Assembly (NCBI RefSeq): GCF_001400735.1
Contig: NZ_LJPW01000108.1
Location: 44,060 to 108,059, forward strand
Length of the DNA: 64,000 bases
From: Pseudomonas caricapapayae
GTDB lineage: Bacteria; Pseudomonadota; Gammaproteobacteria; Pseudomonadales; Pseudomonadaceae
Direction of reading: 5' to 3'
The translations under genes and the position numbers were made by a program. Shown here one piece after another: positions 1-9,012 of this stretch. The notes beneath the pieces are model-generated. The model saw only the letters and a list, made by a program, of their open reading frames with translations. It was not told where the DNA came from and ran no database searches. Each line of letters begins with the position of its first letter. Within the stretch, counting starts at the first letter, position 1.

Positions 1-414
1 TTTCTTCGCGAAGGGGCGCTGCCGGAAGGGTTTGTCTACGACACCACGCCAGCCTGCCTTGCTGTCACTGCGGCACGGCAACTGGACCCGGACCGCGCCT
101 GGGAGCTGGTCGGACTCATCCAGCGGGCGTTCTACAGCGAGGGCCGTGACGTGACGCGCCCGTCACTGCTGGCTGAACTGGCGGAGCAGACGGGGCTGTC
201 GCGCCAGGCATTTGCCGATCAATTCGAGAGTCCGGAGCGGCAAGCCGCCACGGCAGCCGATTTCGCCTGGGCGCAGGATCTGGGCATCGCCGGCTTTCCG
301 ACCCTGCTCGCCGAGCGCAACGGTCAGTTGGCGCTGCTGACCAACGGTTACCAGCCATTGAGCAGCCTTTCGCCTCTGCTCGGACGATGGCTGGAGCGTG
401 CAGCCAGTGCGTGA
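1..414 (+). CDS. DsbA-family thiol oxidoreductase, C-terminal part (5' end outside window)
   Basis: The frame is open from base 1 to a TGA ending at 414, giving 137 residues of the C-terminal half of a DsbA/FrnE-like protein. The helical insertion domain is seen first, followed by the segment GIAGFPTLL. That segment holds the cis-proline typical of thioredoxin folds, next to the active site. The CXXC motif would lie upstream of the window and cannot be checked. The stop lies inside the start of the ABC exporter gene (17 bp overlap), so the two are probably translated together. The fold assignment is from family resemblance; the substrate is unknown. Confidence 0.75.
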   Translation, partial: FLREGALPEGFVYDTTPACLAVTAARQLDPDRAWELVGLIQRAFYSEGRDVTRPSLLAELAEQTGLSRQAFADQFESPERQAATAADFAWAQDLGIAGFPTLLAERNGQLALLTNGYQPLSSLSPLLGRWLERAASA

Positions 415-2233
415 CGAATCGCCCGAGACTGCCCGACAGCCTCAAGCCACACGTAGCGATGCGCTGAGCTGGGCCGAGATCCGTCGTCTCGCGCTGCGTC
501 ATAAAAAAGCCTTGTGGCTGGCCAATGGTGTCGCGGTTCTGGCGACGCTGTGCAGCGTGCCTATCCCGTTGCTGCTCCCGTTGCTGGTCGACGAGGTGCT
601 ATTGGGGCGTGGCGATGCGGCGCTGAAAGTCATGAACCACTTGCTGCCCGACGGCCTGCAAAAGGCGGCGGGCTACATCGGCCTGATGCTCTTGCTGACG
701 CTGGTGCTGCGTGTCGGGGCGCTGGTTTTCAATGTGCTGCAGGCGCGGTTGTTTGCCGGTCTGGCCAAGGACATCGTCTACCGTATCCGGCTACGCCTGA
801 TCGAACGACTCAAGCGTATCTCCCTGCGTGAATACGAAAGCCTCGGTAGCGGCACCGTGACCACGCATCTGGTGACCGACCTGGACACGCTGGACAAGTT
901 TGTCGGCGAAACCCTCAGCCGACTGCTGGTGGCCACGCTGACGCTGGCAGGCACTGCGGGCATTCTGATGTGGATGCACTGGAAGCTGGCGCTGTTGATC
1001 ATGCTGTTCAATCCGCTGGTGATTCTGCTTACGGTGAAGCTGGGCAAGCGCGTCAAGCACCTCAAAAAGCTCGAAAATGACAGCACGTCGCGTTTTACCC
1101 AGGCATTGAGCGAAACGCTGGACGCCATTCAGGAAGTCAGGGCCGGTAATCGACAGGGCTTTTTCCTTGGCCGTCTTGGCATGCGGGCACAGGAAGTGCG
1201 TGATTATGCAATCAATTCGCAATGGAAAAGCGACGCCTCGGGCCGTGCCAGCGGGTTGTTGTTTCAATTCGGCATCGATATCTTTCGCGCCGCAGCGATG
1301 CTCACCGTGCTGTTCTCCGACCTGTCCATCGGGCAGATGCTCGCAGTGTTCAGCTACCTGTGGTTCATGATGACGCCAGTGGAGCAATTGCTGAATCTGC
1401 AATATGCCTACTACGCGGCAGGCGGTGCTCTGACCCGCATCAACGAGCTGCTGGCGCGTGCCGACGAGCCGCAGTACGTCGGCGGCACCGACCCGTTCGA
1501 AGGTAAGGAAACGGTGGGCGTCGACGTGCGCGGCCTGAGTTTCGGTTATGGCGAAGATCTGGTCCTGGACCAGTTGAACCTGAGCATTGCAGCGGGTGAA
1601 AAAGTCGCCATCGTCGGTGCCAGTGGTGGTGGCAAGAGCACGTTGGTGCAGTTGCTGCTTGGCCTCTACACCGCCCGCACCGGAGTGATCCGTTTCGGCG
1701 GTGTCAGTCAGCAGGATATCGGTCTGGACACCGTGCGCGAGAATGTTGCCGTGGTGCTCCAGCATCCGGCCTTGTTCAACGACACCGTGCGCGCCAACCT
1801 GACCATGGGGCGTGACTGCAGCGATGAAGCGTGCTGGCGTGCGCTCGAGGTCGCGCAACTGGAATCAGCCATTCGCGATCTGCCGCAAGGGCTGGACAGC
1901 GTGGTAGGGCGTTCCGGTGTCAGAATGTCCGGCGGGCAGCGTCAGCGCATGGCCATCGCGCGCATGGTGTTGTCCGATCCGAAAGTGGTCATCCTCGATG
2001 AGGCCACCTCGGCGCTGGATGCGGCCACCGAGTACAACCTGCATCAGGCTCTCGCACGTTTTCTGCGCAGCCGCACGACGCTGATCATTGCCCACCGCCT
2101 GTCCGCCGTGAAGCAGGCTGACCGGGTGCTGGTGTTCGATGGCGGGCGAATCGTGGAAGACGGCGGCCATCAACAGCTGATTGCCGATGGAGGTCTGTAC
2201 GCCAAGCTGTACGGGCATTTGCAACAAATCTGA
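398..2233 (+). CDS. ABC transporter, fused permease/ATPase (type I exporter half-transporter)
   Basis: This 611-residue protein has an N-terminal six-helix membrane domain (about residues 36-330) and a C-terminal nucleotide-binding domain (about 365-611). Walker A is GASGGGKST at residues 407-415, the signature is MSGGQRQRM, Walker B is VVILDEATS, and a switch His occurs in IIAHRLSAV. The layout is that of a homodimeric inner-membrane exporter of the MsbA/LapB-like class; no substrate can be read from the sequence. Start is GTG at 398, overlapping the upstream DsbA-like gene, which suggests translational coupling. No later ATG leaves the first helix better framed. Confidence 0.88.
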   Translation: MQPVRDESPETARQPQATRSDALSWAEIRRLALRHKKALWLANGVAVLATLCSVPIPLLLPLLVDEVLLGRGDAALKVMNHLLPDGLQKAAGYIGLMLLLTLVLRVGALVFNVLQARLFAGLAKDIVYRIRLRLIERLKRISLREYESLGSGTVTTHLVTDLDTLDKFVGETLSRLLVATLTLAGTAGILMWMHWKLALLIMLFNPLVILLTVKLGKRVKHLKKLENDSTSRFTQALSETLDAIQEVRAGNRQGFFLGRLGMRAQEVRDYAINSQWKSDASGRASGLLFQFGIDIFRAAAMLTVLFSDLSIGQMLAVFSYLWFMMTPVEQLLNLQYAYYAAGGALTRINELLARADEPQYVGGTDPFEGKETVGVDVRGLSFGYGEDLVLDQLNLSIAAGEKVAIVGASGGGKSTLVQLLLGLYTARTGVIRFGGVSQQDIGLDTVRENVAVVLQHPALFNDTVRANLTMGRDCSDEACWRALEVAQLESAIRDLPQGLDSVVGRSGVRMSGGQRQRMAIARMVLSDPKVVILDEATSALDAATEYNLHQALARFLRSRTTLIIAHRLSAVKQADRVLVFDGGRIVEDGGHQQLIADGGLYAKLYGHLQQI

Positions 2234-2305
2234 TGCGCCTTGCCCCGATCGACGCACAGGCTGGCTTAATTGCGGGAGAATCACCTGCCATCATTCACGA
2301 ATTTA

Positions 2306-2332
2306 GCCTAGTCTCTGCGCTAGGCGTTTATT
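2306..2332 (+). terminator. Short inverted repeat between exporter and GGDEF/EAL gene
   Basis: GCCTAG (2306-2311) pairs with CTAGGC (2320-2325) around an 8-nt loop and is followed by GTTTATT. It is a weak candidate terminator of the exporter transcript; the 6-bp stem and poor T tract make this uncertain. Confidence 0.3.
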
Positions 2333-2347
2333 CAGGCATGTGGTGAC

Positions 2348-4819
2348 GTGAAACCCATGAAGCAATCATGGACCTTCTCCAAGCCCCGTCTGTTGGGCAT
2401 CGTGTGGCCTTTCATTGCTGTCGCTCTGTTTCAGGCACTGCTGGGGTGCGTCAGCCTTTACACCATGTCTGCGGTGCGCAGCTATGTGGCGGGCGAGAGT
2501 CTCTGGTCCAAGGGGCAAAAGGACGCTATTCACTACCTGAGCCTGTACGCCAATACGCACGACGAGCGTGACTATCTGAAGTATCAAGCTGCCTTCTCTA
2601 TCCCGCAGGGTGGTTACGCCCTGCGCAAGGCGCTTGATCAGCCCATTCCGTCCATGTCGGACGCCAGAGCCGCGATCATTCAGGGTGGCAATCACCCTGA
2701 TGATACGAACGGCATCATCTGGATGTACTTGAACTTCCACAACTTCAGCTTCATGAAACAGGCTATTCACTTCTGGGGGGTGGGTGATGGCTACCTCATG
2801 CAGCTCAATGACCTGGCCCGGCGTATTCATGAGCGGGTCGGTCAGGGCGGCGTGACTGCTGCCGATGTCGATCAATGGCGCGAGCAGATCAACGTCATCA
2901 ACGAAGGGGTGACGCCTGCGGCCCGCGCGTTCAGCGATGCGTTGGGCGAGGGGTCAAGGTTTATCCTTAACCTGCTGATAGCGGTCAATCTGGTCACCGC
3001 CGTTGTGCTGATCCTTCTGGCGCTGCTGCGAGTGCGTCGCCTGATCGTCCAGCGACGCGTGTTTGCCGATGCTCTGCAACTGGAGAAAGAGCGCGCACAG
3101 ATCACCCTTGAGTCCATCGGCGACGGAGTGATCACCATTGATGTTGCCGGTGCCATTGTCTACATGAACCCGGCAGCCGAGGGCCTGACGCACTGGAAAA
3201 GCACTCAGGCCAGCGGACTGCCGCTGGCGGCGCTGTTTAATCTGCTGGATGAAAACGATCAGAAGGACAGCTCGACGCTGGTCGAGCAGATCGTCACCGG
3301 CAAGCTCAAGGGCGGCAGCGCCAATAGCAAGCTCATCCAGCGGCTGGATGGCAGTACAGTCTCGGTGGCGCTGGTCGGTACACCGATTTATACCGAAGGG
3401 GAGATCAGTGGTGCGGTGCTGGTGTTGCACGACATGACCCAGGAGCTTCAGTACATCGCTGATCTGTCATGGCAGGCTGCCCATGATCCGCTGACCGGGC
3501 TGGTCAATCGCAGTGAGTTCGAGCACCGGCTGCAGCGGGTACTGGATGGCGATGACGGTCGGACGGGCAGCCATTGCCTGATGTTTCTCGATCTGGACCA
3601 ATTCAAGCTGGTCAACGACACCGGTGGTCATGCGGCGGGTGATGAGCTGCTGCGTCAGCTTTGCCGGGCACTCCCGCAGGGGTTGCGCGACGCAGACACG
3701 CTGGCCCGGCTGGGAGGGGACGAGTTCGGTGTGTTACTGGTCGATTGCCCTGCCGGCATCGCGCTCGATATTGCCGAGGCGTTGCGCGAGATCGTGCAGC
3801 GCCTGCATTTCATGTGGAAAGGTCGGCCATTCATGACTACCGTCAGTATTGGTCTGGTGCATCTCGGCGACATCCCCGCCACCCTTGAAGGGTCGCTGTC
3901 TGCTGCAGACATGGCCTGTTACATGGCCAAGGAGCGAGGGCGCAACCGGGTTCAGGTCTATAGCGTCGACGATCTGACCCTGTCGATGCGGTTTGGCGAG
4001 ATGGCCTGGATACAGCGGCTGCACATGGCAATGGATGAAAATCGCTTTTGTCTTTATGCACAGGAAATCGCCTCGATCAGCGGCGAAGGCGATGAGGTGC
4101 GGCACATTGAGATCCTCCTGCGCCTTCGTGATGAGTCCGGACGAATGGTTGTCCCGGACAACTTCATTCCGGCTGCTGAGCGTTACGGGCTGATGACCAC
4201 ACTGGATCGCTGGGTGGTGCACAATGTGTTCAAAGTGATTGCCCAGTGCCAGAGCGATGACCGGCATCAGGTGCCGCAAGCGCTATGTGCTATAAATTTG
4301 TCCGGCTCCAGTATCGGAGACGATACCTTTCTCGAATACCTGAAGCAGCAGTTCCAGGCGTTTGCCGTTTCACCCGGGATGATCTGTTTCGAGATCACTG
4401 AAACCAGCGCCATTGCCGATCTGGACAGCGCGATTCGTTTCATCAATGAGTTGAAGGGGCTGGGGTGTCAGTTTTCCCTTGATGACTTCTGTTCGGGCAT
4501 GTCGTCCTTTGCCTATCTCAAGCACCTGCCAGTGGATTTTCTGAAAATCGATGGCAGTTTTGTAAAGGACATGCTCGATAATCCGATCAACAAGGCAATG
4601 GTCGAGGTCATTAATAACATCGGTCATGTAATGGGCAAGCGCACTATTGCCGAGTACGTTGAAACACCGCAGATAGAGTCTGCGCTGCAGGAAATGGGCG
4701 TGGATTTTGCACAAGGGTATCTGATTGCCCGTCCTGAATTATTTACGTGCGAGAGTCTTTACATTCAGCCTGTACGGCCTGACCCCCTGATGTTCGGCGC
4801 GCCAGGAACGCTACGTTAA
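2348..4819 (+). CDS. Membrane-bound PAS-GGDEF-EAL cyclic-di-GMP protein
   Basis: The product is 823 residues from GTG 2348 (ATG 2357 is also possible). It has a membrane helix near residues 15-38, a periplasmic sensor region of about 165 residues, a second helix near 205-228, then PAS, GGDEF and EAL domains. The GGDEF site is canonical (456-460) with an inhibitory I-site RDAD at 447-450, so cyclase activity with product inhibition is plausible. In the EAL domain the signature reads EIL (588-590) and the loop-6 motif reads DDFCSG (712-717) where many active enzymes have DDFG. Other elements (NLSGSS, EITET, KIDGSF, EYVET) are present. Layout resembles RbdA of P. aeruginosa, but orthology is not established. 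Confidence 0.9.
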   Translation: MKPMKQSWTFSKPRLLGIVWPFIAVALFQALLGCVSLYTMSAVRSYVAGESLWSKGQKDAIHYLSLYANTHDERDYLKYQAAFSIPQGGYALRKALDQPIPSMSDARAAIIQGGNHPDDTNGIIWMYLNFHNFSFMKQAIHFWGVGDGYLMQLNDLARRIHERVGQGGVTAADVDQWREQINVINEGVTPAARAFSDALGEGSRFILNLLIAVNLVTAVVLILLALLRVRRLIVQRRVFADALQLEKERAQITLESIGDGVITIDVAGAIVYMNPAAEGLTHWKSTQASGLPLAALFNLLDENDQKDSSTLVEQIVTGKLKGGSANSKLIQRLDGSTVSVALVGTPIYTEGEISGAVLVLHDMTQELQYIADLSWQAAHDPLTGLVNRSEFEHRLQRVLDGDDGRTGSHCLMFLDLDQFKLVNDTGGHAAGDELLRQLCRALPQGLRDADTLARLGGDEFGVLLVDCPAGIALDIAEALREIVQRLHFMWKGRPFMTTVSIGLVHLGDIPATLEGSLSAADMACYMAKERGRNRVQVYSVDDLTLSMRFGEMAWIQRLHMAMDENRFCLYAQEIASISGEGDEVRHIEILLRLRDESGRMVVPDNFIPAAERYGLMTTLDRWVVHNVFKVIAQCQSDDRHQVPQALCAINLSGSSIGDDTFLEYLKQQFQAFAVSPGMICFEITETSAIADLDSAIRFINELKGLGCQFSLDDFCSGMSSFAYLKHLPVDFLKIDGSFVKDMLDNPINKAMVEVINNIGHVMGKRTIAEYVETPQIESALQEMGVDFAQGYLIARPELFTCESLYIQPVRPDPLMFGAPGTLR

Positions 4820-4846
4820 TCAGTTGAAACCTATAAGGAGATACCA

Positions 4847-5632
4847 GTGATCGACACTTTCGAGAGAACCGGTCCGCTCATGGAAGCCAGCAGTTATCCC
4901 GCCTGGGCGCAGCAGTTGATCAAGGATTGCAGCGCCGCAAAGGCACGCGTGGTCGAGCACGAGCTGTACCAGCAGATGCGTGACGCGAAACTGAGTCCGC
5001 AGATCATGCGTCATTACCTGATCGGCGGGTGGCCGGTTGTCGAGCAGTTTGCGGTGTACATGGCCAAGAACCTTACCAAGACCCGTTTTGGTCGCCATCC
5101 CGGTGAAGACATGGCGCGGCGCTGGCTGATGCGCAATATTCGCGTGGAACTCAATCATGCCGATTATTGGGTCAACTGGTGTGCGGCGCACGACGTGACA
5201 CTTGAAGATCTCCACGATCAGCGGGTTGCGCCCGAGCTGCACGCACTCAGCCATTGGTGCTGGCAGACCAGTTCTTCTGATTCGCTGGCGGTCGCAATGG
5301 CTGCCACCAACTATGCCATTGAAGGGGCTACGGGTGAGTGGTCGGCAGTGGTCTGTTCCAATGGTGTCTATGCCGAGGCATTCCCCGAAGCGTCCCGCAA
5401 AAAGGCCATGAAGTGGCTCAAGATGCATGCACAGTATGACGACGCGCACCCTTGGGAAGCGCTCGAGATTATTTGCACACTGGTGGGGAATAAACCAAGC
5501 CCGCAATTGCAGGCCGAACTGCGTCAGGCCGTTAACAAAAGTTACGACTACATGTTCCTGTTCCTTGAGCGCTGCATGCAGCTGGAAAAGGTCAAGCCTG
5601 CGCGTGGGCGTGTTGCCGCGCTGGAAGTGTAG
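4847..5632 (+). CDS. TenA/PqqC-like haem-oxygenase-fold protein
   Basis: This 261-residue, almost wholly helical protein shows the pattern of the TenA/THI-4/PqqC superfamily, including a long central segment with ELNHADYW and the tail AMKWLKMHAQYDDAHPWEA. In fluorescent pseudomonads such proteins are annotated as TenA-family regulators or iron-containing redox enzymes. The residues do not clearly match thiaminase II, so no reaction is assigned. GTG start at 4847 is set by AAGGAG at 4835-4840, 6 nt upstream. It lies 27 bp after the GGDEF/EAL gene and is probably cotranscribed with it. Confidence 0.75.
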   Translation: MIDTFERTGPLMEASSYPAWAQQLIKDCSAAKARVVEHELYQQMRDAKLSPQIMRHYLIGGWPVVEQFAVYMAKNLTKTRFGRHPGEDMARRWLMRNIRVELNHADYWVNWCAAHDVTLEDLHDQRVAPELHALSHWCWQTSSSDSLAVAMAATNYAIEGATGEWSAVVCSNGVYAEAFPEASRKKAMKWLKMHAQYDDAHPWEALEIICTLVGNKPSPQLQAELRQAVNKSYDYMFLFLERCMQLEKVKPARGRVAALEV

Positions 5633-5661
5633 GGGCTGGGCGAAAAAGGCAGGAAAAAGTG

Positions 5662-6588
5662 CTAGCTGGCCATGGCAAGACGATTACGGCCTTCGCGCTT
5701 GGCGACATACAGGGCGTTGTCGGCACGGCGCAACAGGCTGTCGGCAGTTTCCGCGGGCAGCAGTGTCGAGCACCCCAGGCTGACGGTCATGGTCAGCGCC
5801 GGGTCAAGTTCGCGAAACTCAAGATTTCGCACGGCCTGGCGTAGACGTTCGCCAATCAGCTCGGCCGAATTGGAACCGGTGTTGGAGAGAATCACTACAA
5901 ACTCCTCGCCACCATAGCGGAACACGCGATCGATGTTGCGCAATTGCGCTTTCAGGCTTTGCGCGACGGTTTTCAGTACATCATCGCCCGTGTGATGGCC
6001 GTATTCATCGTTCACTTTCTTGAAGTGATCGATATCCAGCATCAGCAGTGACAACGGCTGCTTGTGGCGGCGTGATATCTCTATCTCGCGGGCCAGACCC
6101 TGATCCATCGCGATACGGTTGCCGGTACTGGTCAGTGGGTCACGCAGCGCAGTCTGAGTGGCGATGCGATACAGCAGCGCATTCAGCAGCGGATAGACGA
6201 GGCAGACCAGCAGGGATTCCAGGTCGCTCAGCTGACGGGGATCAAATGGCCTCGCGCCCTGAAACTCCAGCTCGCCGATGCATTTACCTTCATGGCGCAG
6301 ATGAAAGGTGGCGCTGTCGGATGACATCTCGCCCAAACGCAGATTCAGGTCGCTTTCGGCGTGCCGATAGACCAGGCCGCTCAATGGCAGGAACCGCTGC
6401 ACCCCCTGAAAGAAAAGGGTCAGTATCCGCTCGGCTTCCAGGCTGGTCTGCAATTGTCGCCCAAGCTGGTAAACCAGCTCGGGCAGTGACGGGGGTGGAA
6501 GTATGGCGTCGGGTCGATTTCGAAAACCCAGGCGTTGCAGTTCAGCCGTATCGAAATCGATTGCATGGGTCTGGGTAGGAAAATTCAT
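5662..6588 (-). CDS. Diguanylate cyclase with N-terminal sensor-like region (PA3177-like)
   Basis: The product is 308 residues with no membrane segment. Residues 1-130 form a GAF-like sensor region and 140-308 a GGDEF domain. The active site is GGEEF at 226-230 and an I-site RNID lies at 217-220, so it should make c-di-GMP from GTP and be product-inhibited. The open frame runs further upstream, but ATG 6588 is chosen because AGGAG sits just upstream and the extra N-terminal codons lack family resemblance. Size and neighbours match P. aeruginosa PA3177. It is convergent with the TenA-like gene (29 bp between stops). Confidence 0.88.
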   Translation of the reverse strand: MNFPTQTHAIDFDTAELQRLGFRNRPDAILPPPSLPELVYQLGRQLQTSLEAERILTLFFQGVQRFLPLSGLVYRHAESDLNLRLGEMSSDSATFHLRHEGKCIGELEFQGARPFDPRQLSDLESLLVCLVYPLLNALLYRIATQTALRDPLTSTGNRIAMDQGLAREIEISRRHKQPLSLLMLDIDHFKKVNDEYGHHTGDDVLKTVAQSLKAQLRNIDRVFRYGGEEFVVILSNTGSNSAELIGERLRQAVRNLEFRELDPALTMTVSLGCSTLLPAETADSLLRRADNALYVAKREGRNRLAMAS

Positions 6589-6747
6589 CTCTTCGCTCCT
6601 CAGCACATATTGCTGGCTTGGCTGGGTTAGAGGGGATGTGGTGCCATTCGGTTCATTTTTGCCCAGACTTATTAAAATCAGTGGTTTAGCTGACGCCATC
6701 TCTCTGACAGTAAGGCTGGATCGGCAATTCCTTGACTTAAAACGGAG

Positions 6748-6784
6748 CAAAAAATGGCTGCCGTGACGGTTTTTCGTCACGGCA
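6748..6784 (-). terminator. Rho-independent terminator after the yciK-like gene
   Basis: A perfect 10-bp stem, TGCCGTGACG (6759-6768) with CGTCACGGCA (6775-6784), has a 6-nt loop. On the minus strand it is followed by GCCATTTTTTG. It lies 17 bp beyond the stop of the SDR gene and ends the ubiG-mupP-SDR transcript. Confidence 0.85.
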
Positions 6785-6801
6785 ACGCCTGTCATTTTCG
6801 G

Positions 6802-7542
6802 TTAGCGGGCATTCAGCGCCTGCCCATTGATGCCTTTGCTGTCCGGCCCCATCAGGTACAGATAAACCGGCATGATGTCTTCGGGAGCCGGGTTGTTCTG
6901 CGGGTTTTCGTCAGGGTAGGCCTGCGCACGCATGCTGGTGCGGGTAGCGCCTGGATTGATGCTGTTGGCCCGTACATTGGCAACACCTTCAAGCTCGTCG
7001 GCCAGGGTTTGCATCAGGCCTTCGGTAGCAAATTTCGACACCCCGTACGCACCCCATTGCGCGCGGCCTTTGCGTCCGACGCTGCTGGAAGTGAAGGCCA
7101 CCGATGCATCTGTCGAGCGCTGAAGCAGCGGCAGCAGCGCCTGGGTGAGCATGAAGGTCGCGTTGACGTTGATGTGCATGACCTGCATGAAGTCCGCACC
7201 GGACAGGTTTTCCAGCGGCGTACGCGGGCCGATGATCGAGGCGTTGTGCAGCAGGCCGTCAAGGTGGTCGAATGTGCTTTCGATCATGGCCGCCAGCGCG
7301 TGGTATTGCTCCGGCTCGGCGCTTTCCAGATCGAACGGTATGACCATTGGTTGCGGCAGTCCCGCCATCCTGATTTCATCGTGAATCGGCGCGAGGCTGG
7401 CTTCTGTCCTGCCCAGCAGCAAAACGGTCGCGCCGTGGGCTGCGTAGGTCTTTGCGGCTGCCGCGCCGATGCCGCGCGCAGCGCCAGTGACCAGAATGAT
7501 CCGGCCCTTTAGCAGTTCCGGGGGCGCAGAGTAATCAAACAT
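6802..7542 (-). CDS. YciK-family short-chain dehydrogenase/reductase
   Basis: The 246-residue protein has the classical SDR pattern: TGAARGIG at 19-26 for NAD(P) binding, the LLHNAS motif near 97, and catalytic Tyr166/Lys170 in YGVSK with the upstream Ser cluster at 152-154. Family YciK proteins are cytoplasmic oxidoreductases of unknown physiological substrate. ATG 7542 follows GAGGTTCTAC, a good ribosome site. It lies 12 bp after mupP, and the ubiG-mupP-SDR order equals PA3171-PA3173 of P. aeruginosa, so one operon is likely. Confidence 0.88.
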   Translation of the reverse strand: MFDYSAPPELLKGRIILVTGAARGIGAAAAKTYAAHGATVLLLGRTEASLAPIHDEIRMAGLPQPMVIPFDLESAEPEQYHALAAMIESTFDHLDGLLHNASIIGPRTPLENLSGADFMQVMHINVNATFMLTQALLPLLQRSTDASVAFTSSSVGRKGRAQWGAYGVSKFATEGLMQTLADELEGVANVRANSINPGATRTSMRAQAYPDENPQNNPAPEDIMPVYLYLMGPDSKGINGQALNAR

Positions 7543-7554
7543 GTAGAACCTCGT

Positions 7555-8226
7555 TTAACAGCTGCACAGTGCATTATCCAGCACCTTGCGCAGTTCCAGC
7601 GGATGGTCGACCACCACGTCGGCACCCCAGTGGGCGGGGTTGTCGTCAGGGTGAATGTAACCGTAACGCACGGCTGCGGTCCTGGTGCCTGCATCCCGCC
7701 CGGACTCGATGTCGCGCAGATCGTCGCCCACGAACAGGACGCTGGCCGGGTCGAGGTCGAGCATCCTGCAAGCCAGAATCATTGGCTCGGGGTGGGGCTT
7801 GCTGTGGGTGACGTGGTCCGGACAGATCAGTACAGCCGAACGTTCGGCCAGTCCGAGCTGTTCCATGATCGGCTGAGCGAATCGCACTGGCTTGTTGGTC
7901 ACCACGCCCCAGATCAGGCCAGCCTTCTCGATGTCGGCCAGCAACTCGCCCATGCCGTCGAACAGCCTGCTGTGGACGGCACAGTCACGCTGATAGCGCT
8001 CCAGAAACTCCAGGCGTAACGCTTCGAATTGCGGTGCCTCAGGCGACAGCGAGAACGTGGCTGCCACCATCGCCCTGGCACCCCCTGAAATTTCGTCGCG
8101 TATCAGTTTGTCCGGTACGGGCGGGAGACCGCGGTCGGCCAGCATCGCCTGAGCAATGGCGATGAAGTCCGGGGCGGTGTCGAGCAGGGTACCGTCCATG
8201 TCGAATAAAACTGCTCTCAAACGCAT
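7555..8226 (-). CDS. mupP: N-acetylmuramic acid 6-phosphate phosphatase MupP (HAD family)
   Basis: This 223-residue HAD phosphatase carries the nucleophile motif DMDGTLLD (Asp9 and Asp11), a helical cap, motif II VVTNKP and motif [12 protein letters not shown]. In pseudomonads the gene between ubiG and the YciK-like SDR is MupP, which dephosphorylates MurNAc-6-phosphate in the AmgK/MurU cell-wall recycling route that bypasses MurA and fosfomycin. The sequence alone would also fit a phosphoglycolate phosphatase (Gph), the older annotation of this family; gene order favours MupP. Only 3 bp separate it from ubiG. Confidence 0.85.
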   Translation of the reverse strand: MRLRAVLFDMDGTLLDTAPDFIAIAQAMLADRGLPPVPDKLIRDEISGGARAMVAATFSLSPEAPQFEALRLEFLERYQRDCAVHSRLFDGMGELLADIEKAGLIWGVVTNKPVRFAQPIMEQLGLAERSAVLICPDHVTHSKPHPEPMILACRMLDLDPASVLFVGDDLRDIESGRDAGTRTAAVRYGYIHPDDNPAHWGADVVVDHPLELRKVLDNALCSC

Positions 8227-8229
8227 GTA

Positions 8230-8928
8230 TCACGCCTCTCGCAGGGTCTGGATCATGTAGTTGACGTCGACGTCGGAAGCCAGCTTGTAATGCTTGGTCA
8301 GCGGGTTGTAGGTCAGGCCGATGATGTCCTTTACCTGCAAGCCTGCGTCACGGCTCCACGCACCCAGTTCGGAGGGACGGATGAATTTCTTGAAGTCGTG
8401 GGTCCCGCGCGGCAGCAGGTTGAGGATGTATTCGGCACCGACCACGGCGAACAGATAAGCTTTCGGGTTGCGGTTGATGGTCGAGAAAAACACCTGGCCA
8501 CCGGGCTTGACCATGCGGTAGCAGGCGCGGATTACCGAAGACGGATCCGGTACGTGCTCAAGCATTTCCAGGCATGTCACGACATCGAACTGCTCGGGCA
8601 TTTCTTCGGCCATGTCCTCGGCGGTAATCTGCCGATATTCGACGCTGACGCCTGATTCGAGCTGATGCAGTTGCGCCACTGCCAGTGGCGCTTCGCCCAT
8701 GTCTATACCGGTCACCGTTGCGCCGCGCAGGGCCATCGCTTCGCTGAGAATGCCGCCGCCGCAACCGACGTCCAGCACTTTTTTGCCTGCCAGACCAACG
8801 CGCTCGTCAATCCAGTTGACGCGCAGCGGATTGATGTCATGCAGCGGCTTGAATTCGCTTTCGCGGTCCCACCAGCGATGGGCCAGGGCCTCGAATTTGG
8901 CGATTTCTGCGCGGTCGACGTTGCTCAT
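8230..8928 (-). CDS. ubiG: Ubiquinone biosynthesis O-methyltransferase UbiG
   Basis: The 232-residue protein is a SAM-dependent class I methyltransferase with [15 protein letters not shown] as the SAM-binding glycine-rich loop and CLEMLEHV as post-I motif. UbiG performs both O-methylations of ubiquinone synthesis at the inner membrane face. The start MSNVDRAEI at 8928 is chosen over the frame's upstream codons because AGAGGGA precedes it at suitable distance and UbiG proteins begin there. It heads the ubiG-mupP-SDR run. Confidence 0.93.
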   Translation of the reverse strand: MSNVDRAEIAKFEALAHRWWDRESEFKPLHDINPLRVNWIDERVGLAGKKVLDVGCGGGILSEAMALRGATVTGIDMGEAPLAVAQLHQLESGVSVEYRQITAEDMAEEMPEQFDVVTCLEMLEHVPDPSSVIRACYRMVKPGGQVFFSTINRNPKAYLFAVVGAEYILNLLPRGTHDFKKFIRPSELGAWSRDAGLQVKDIIGLTYNPLTKHYKLASDVDVNYMIQTLREA

Positions 8929-9012
8929 GGGTGTCCCTCTTGAACTCAAAATTCTTTTCATCAGTCAGGCTTATAGATAAGCCTGACCGGCATGTGTTCG
9001 GTCCGAATCGAA

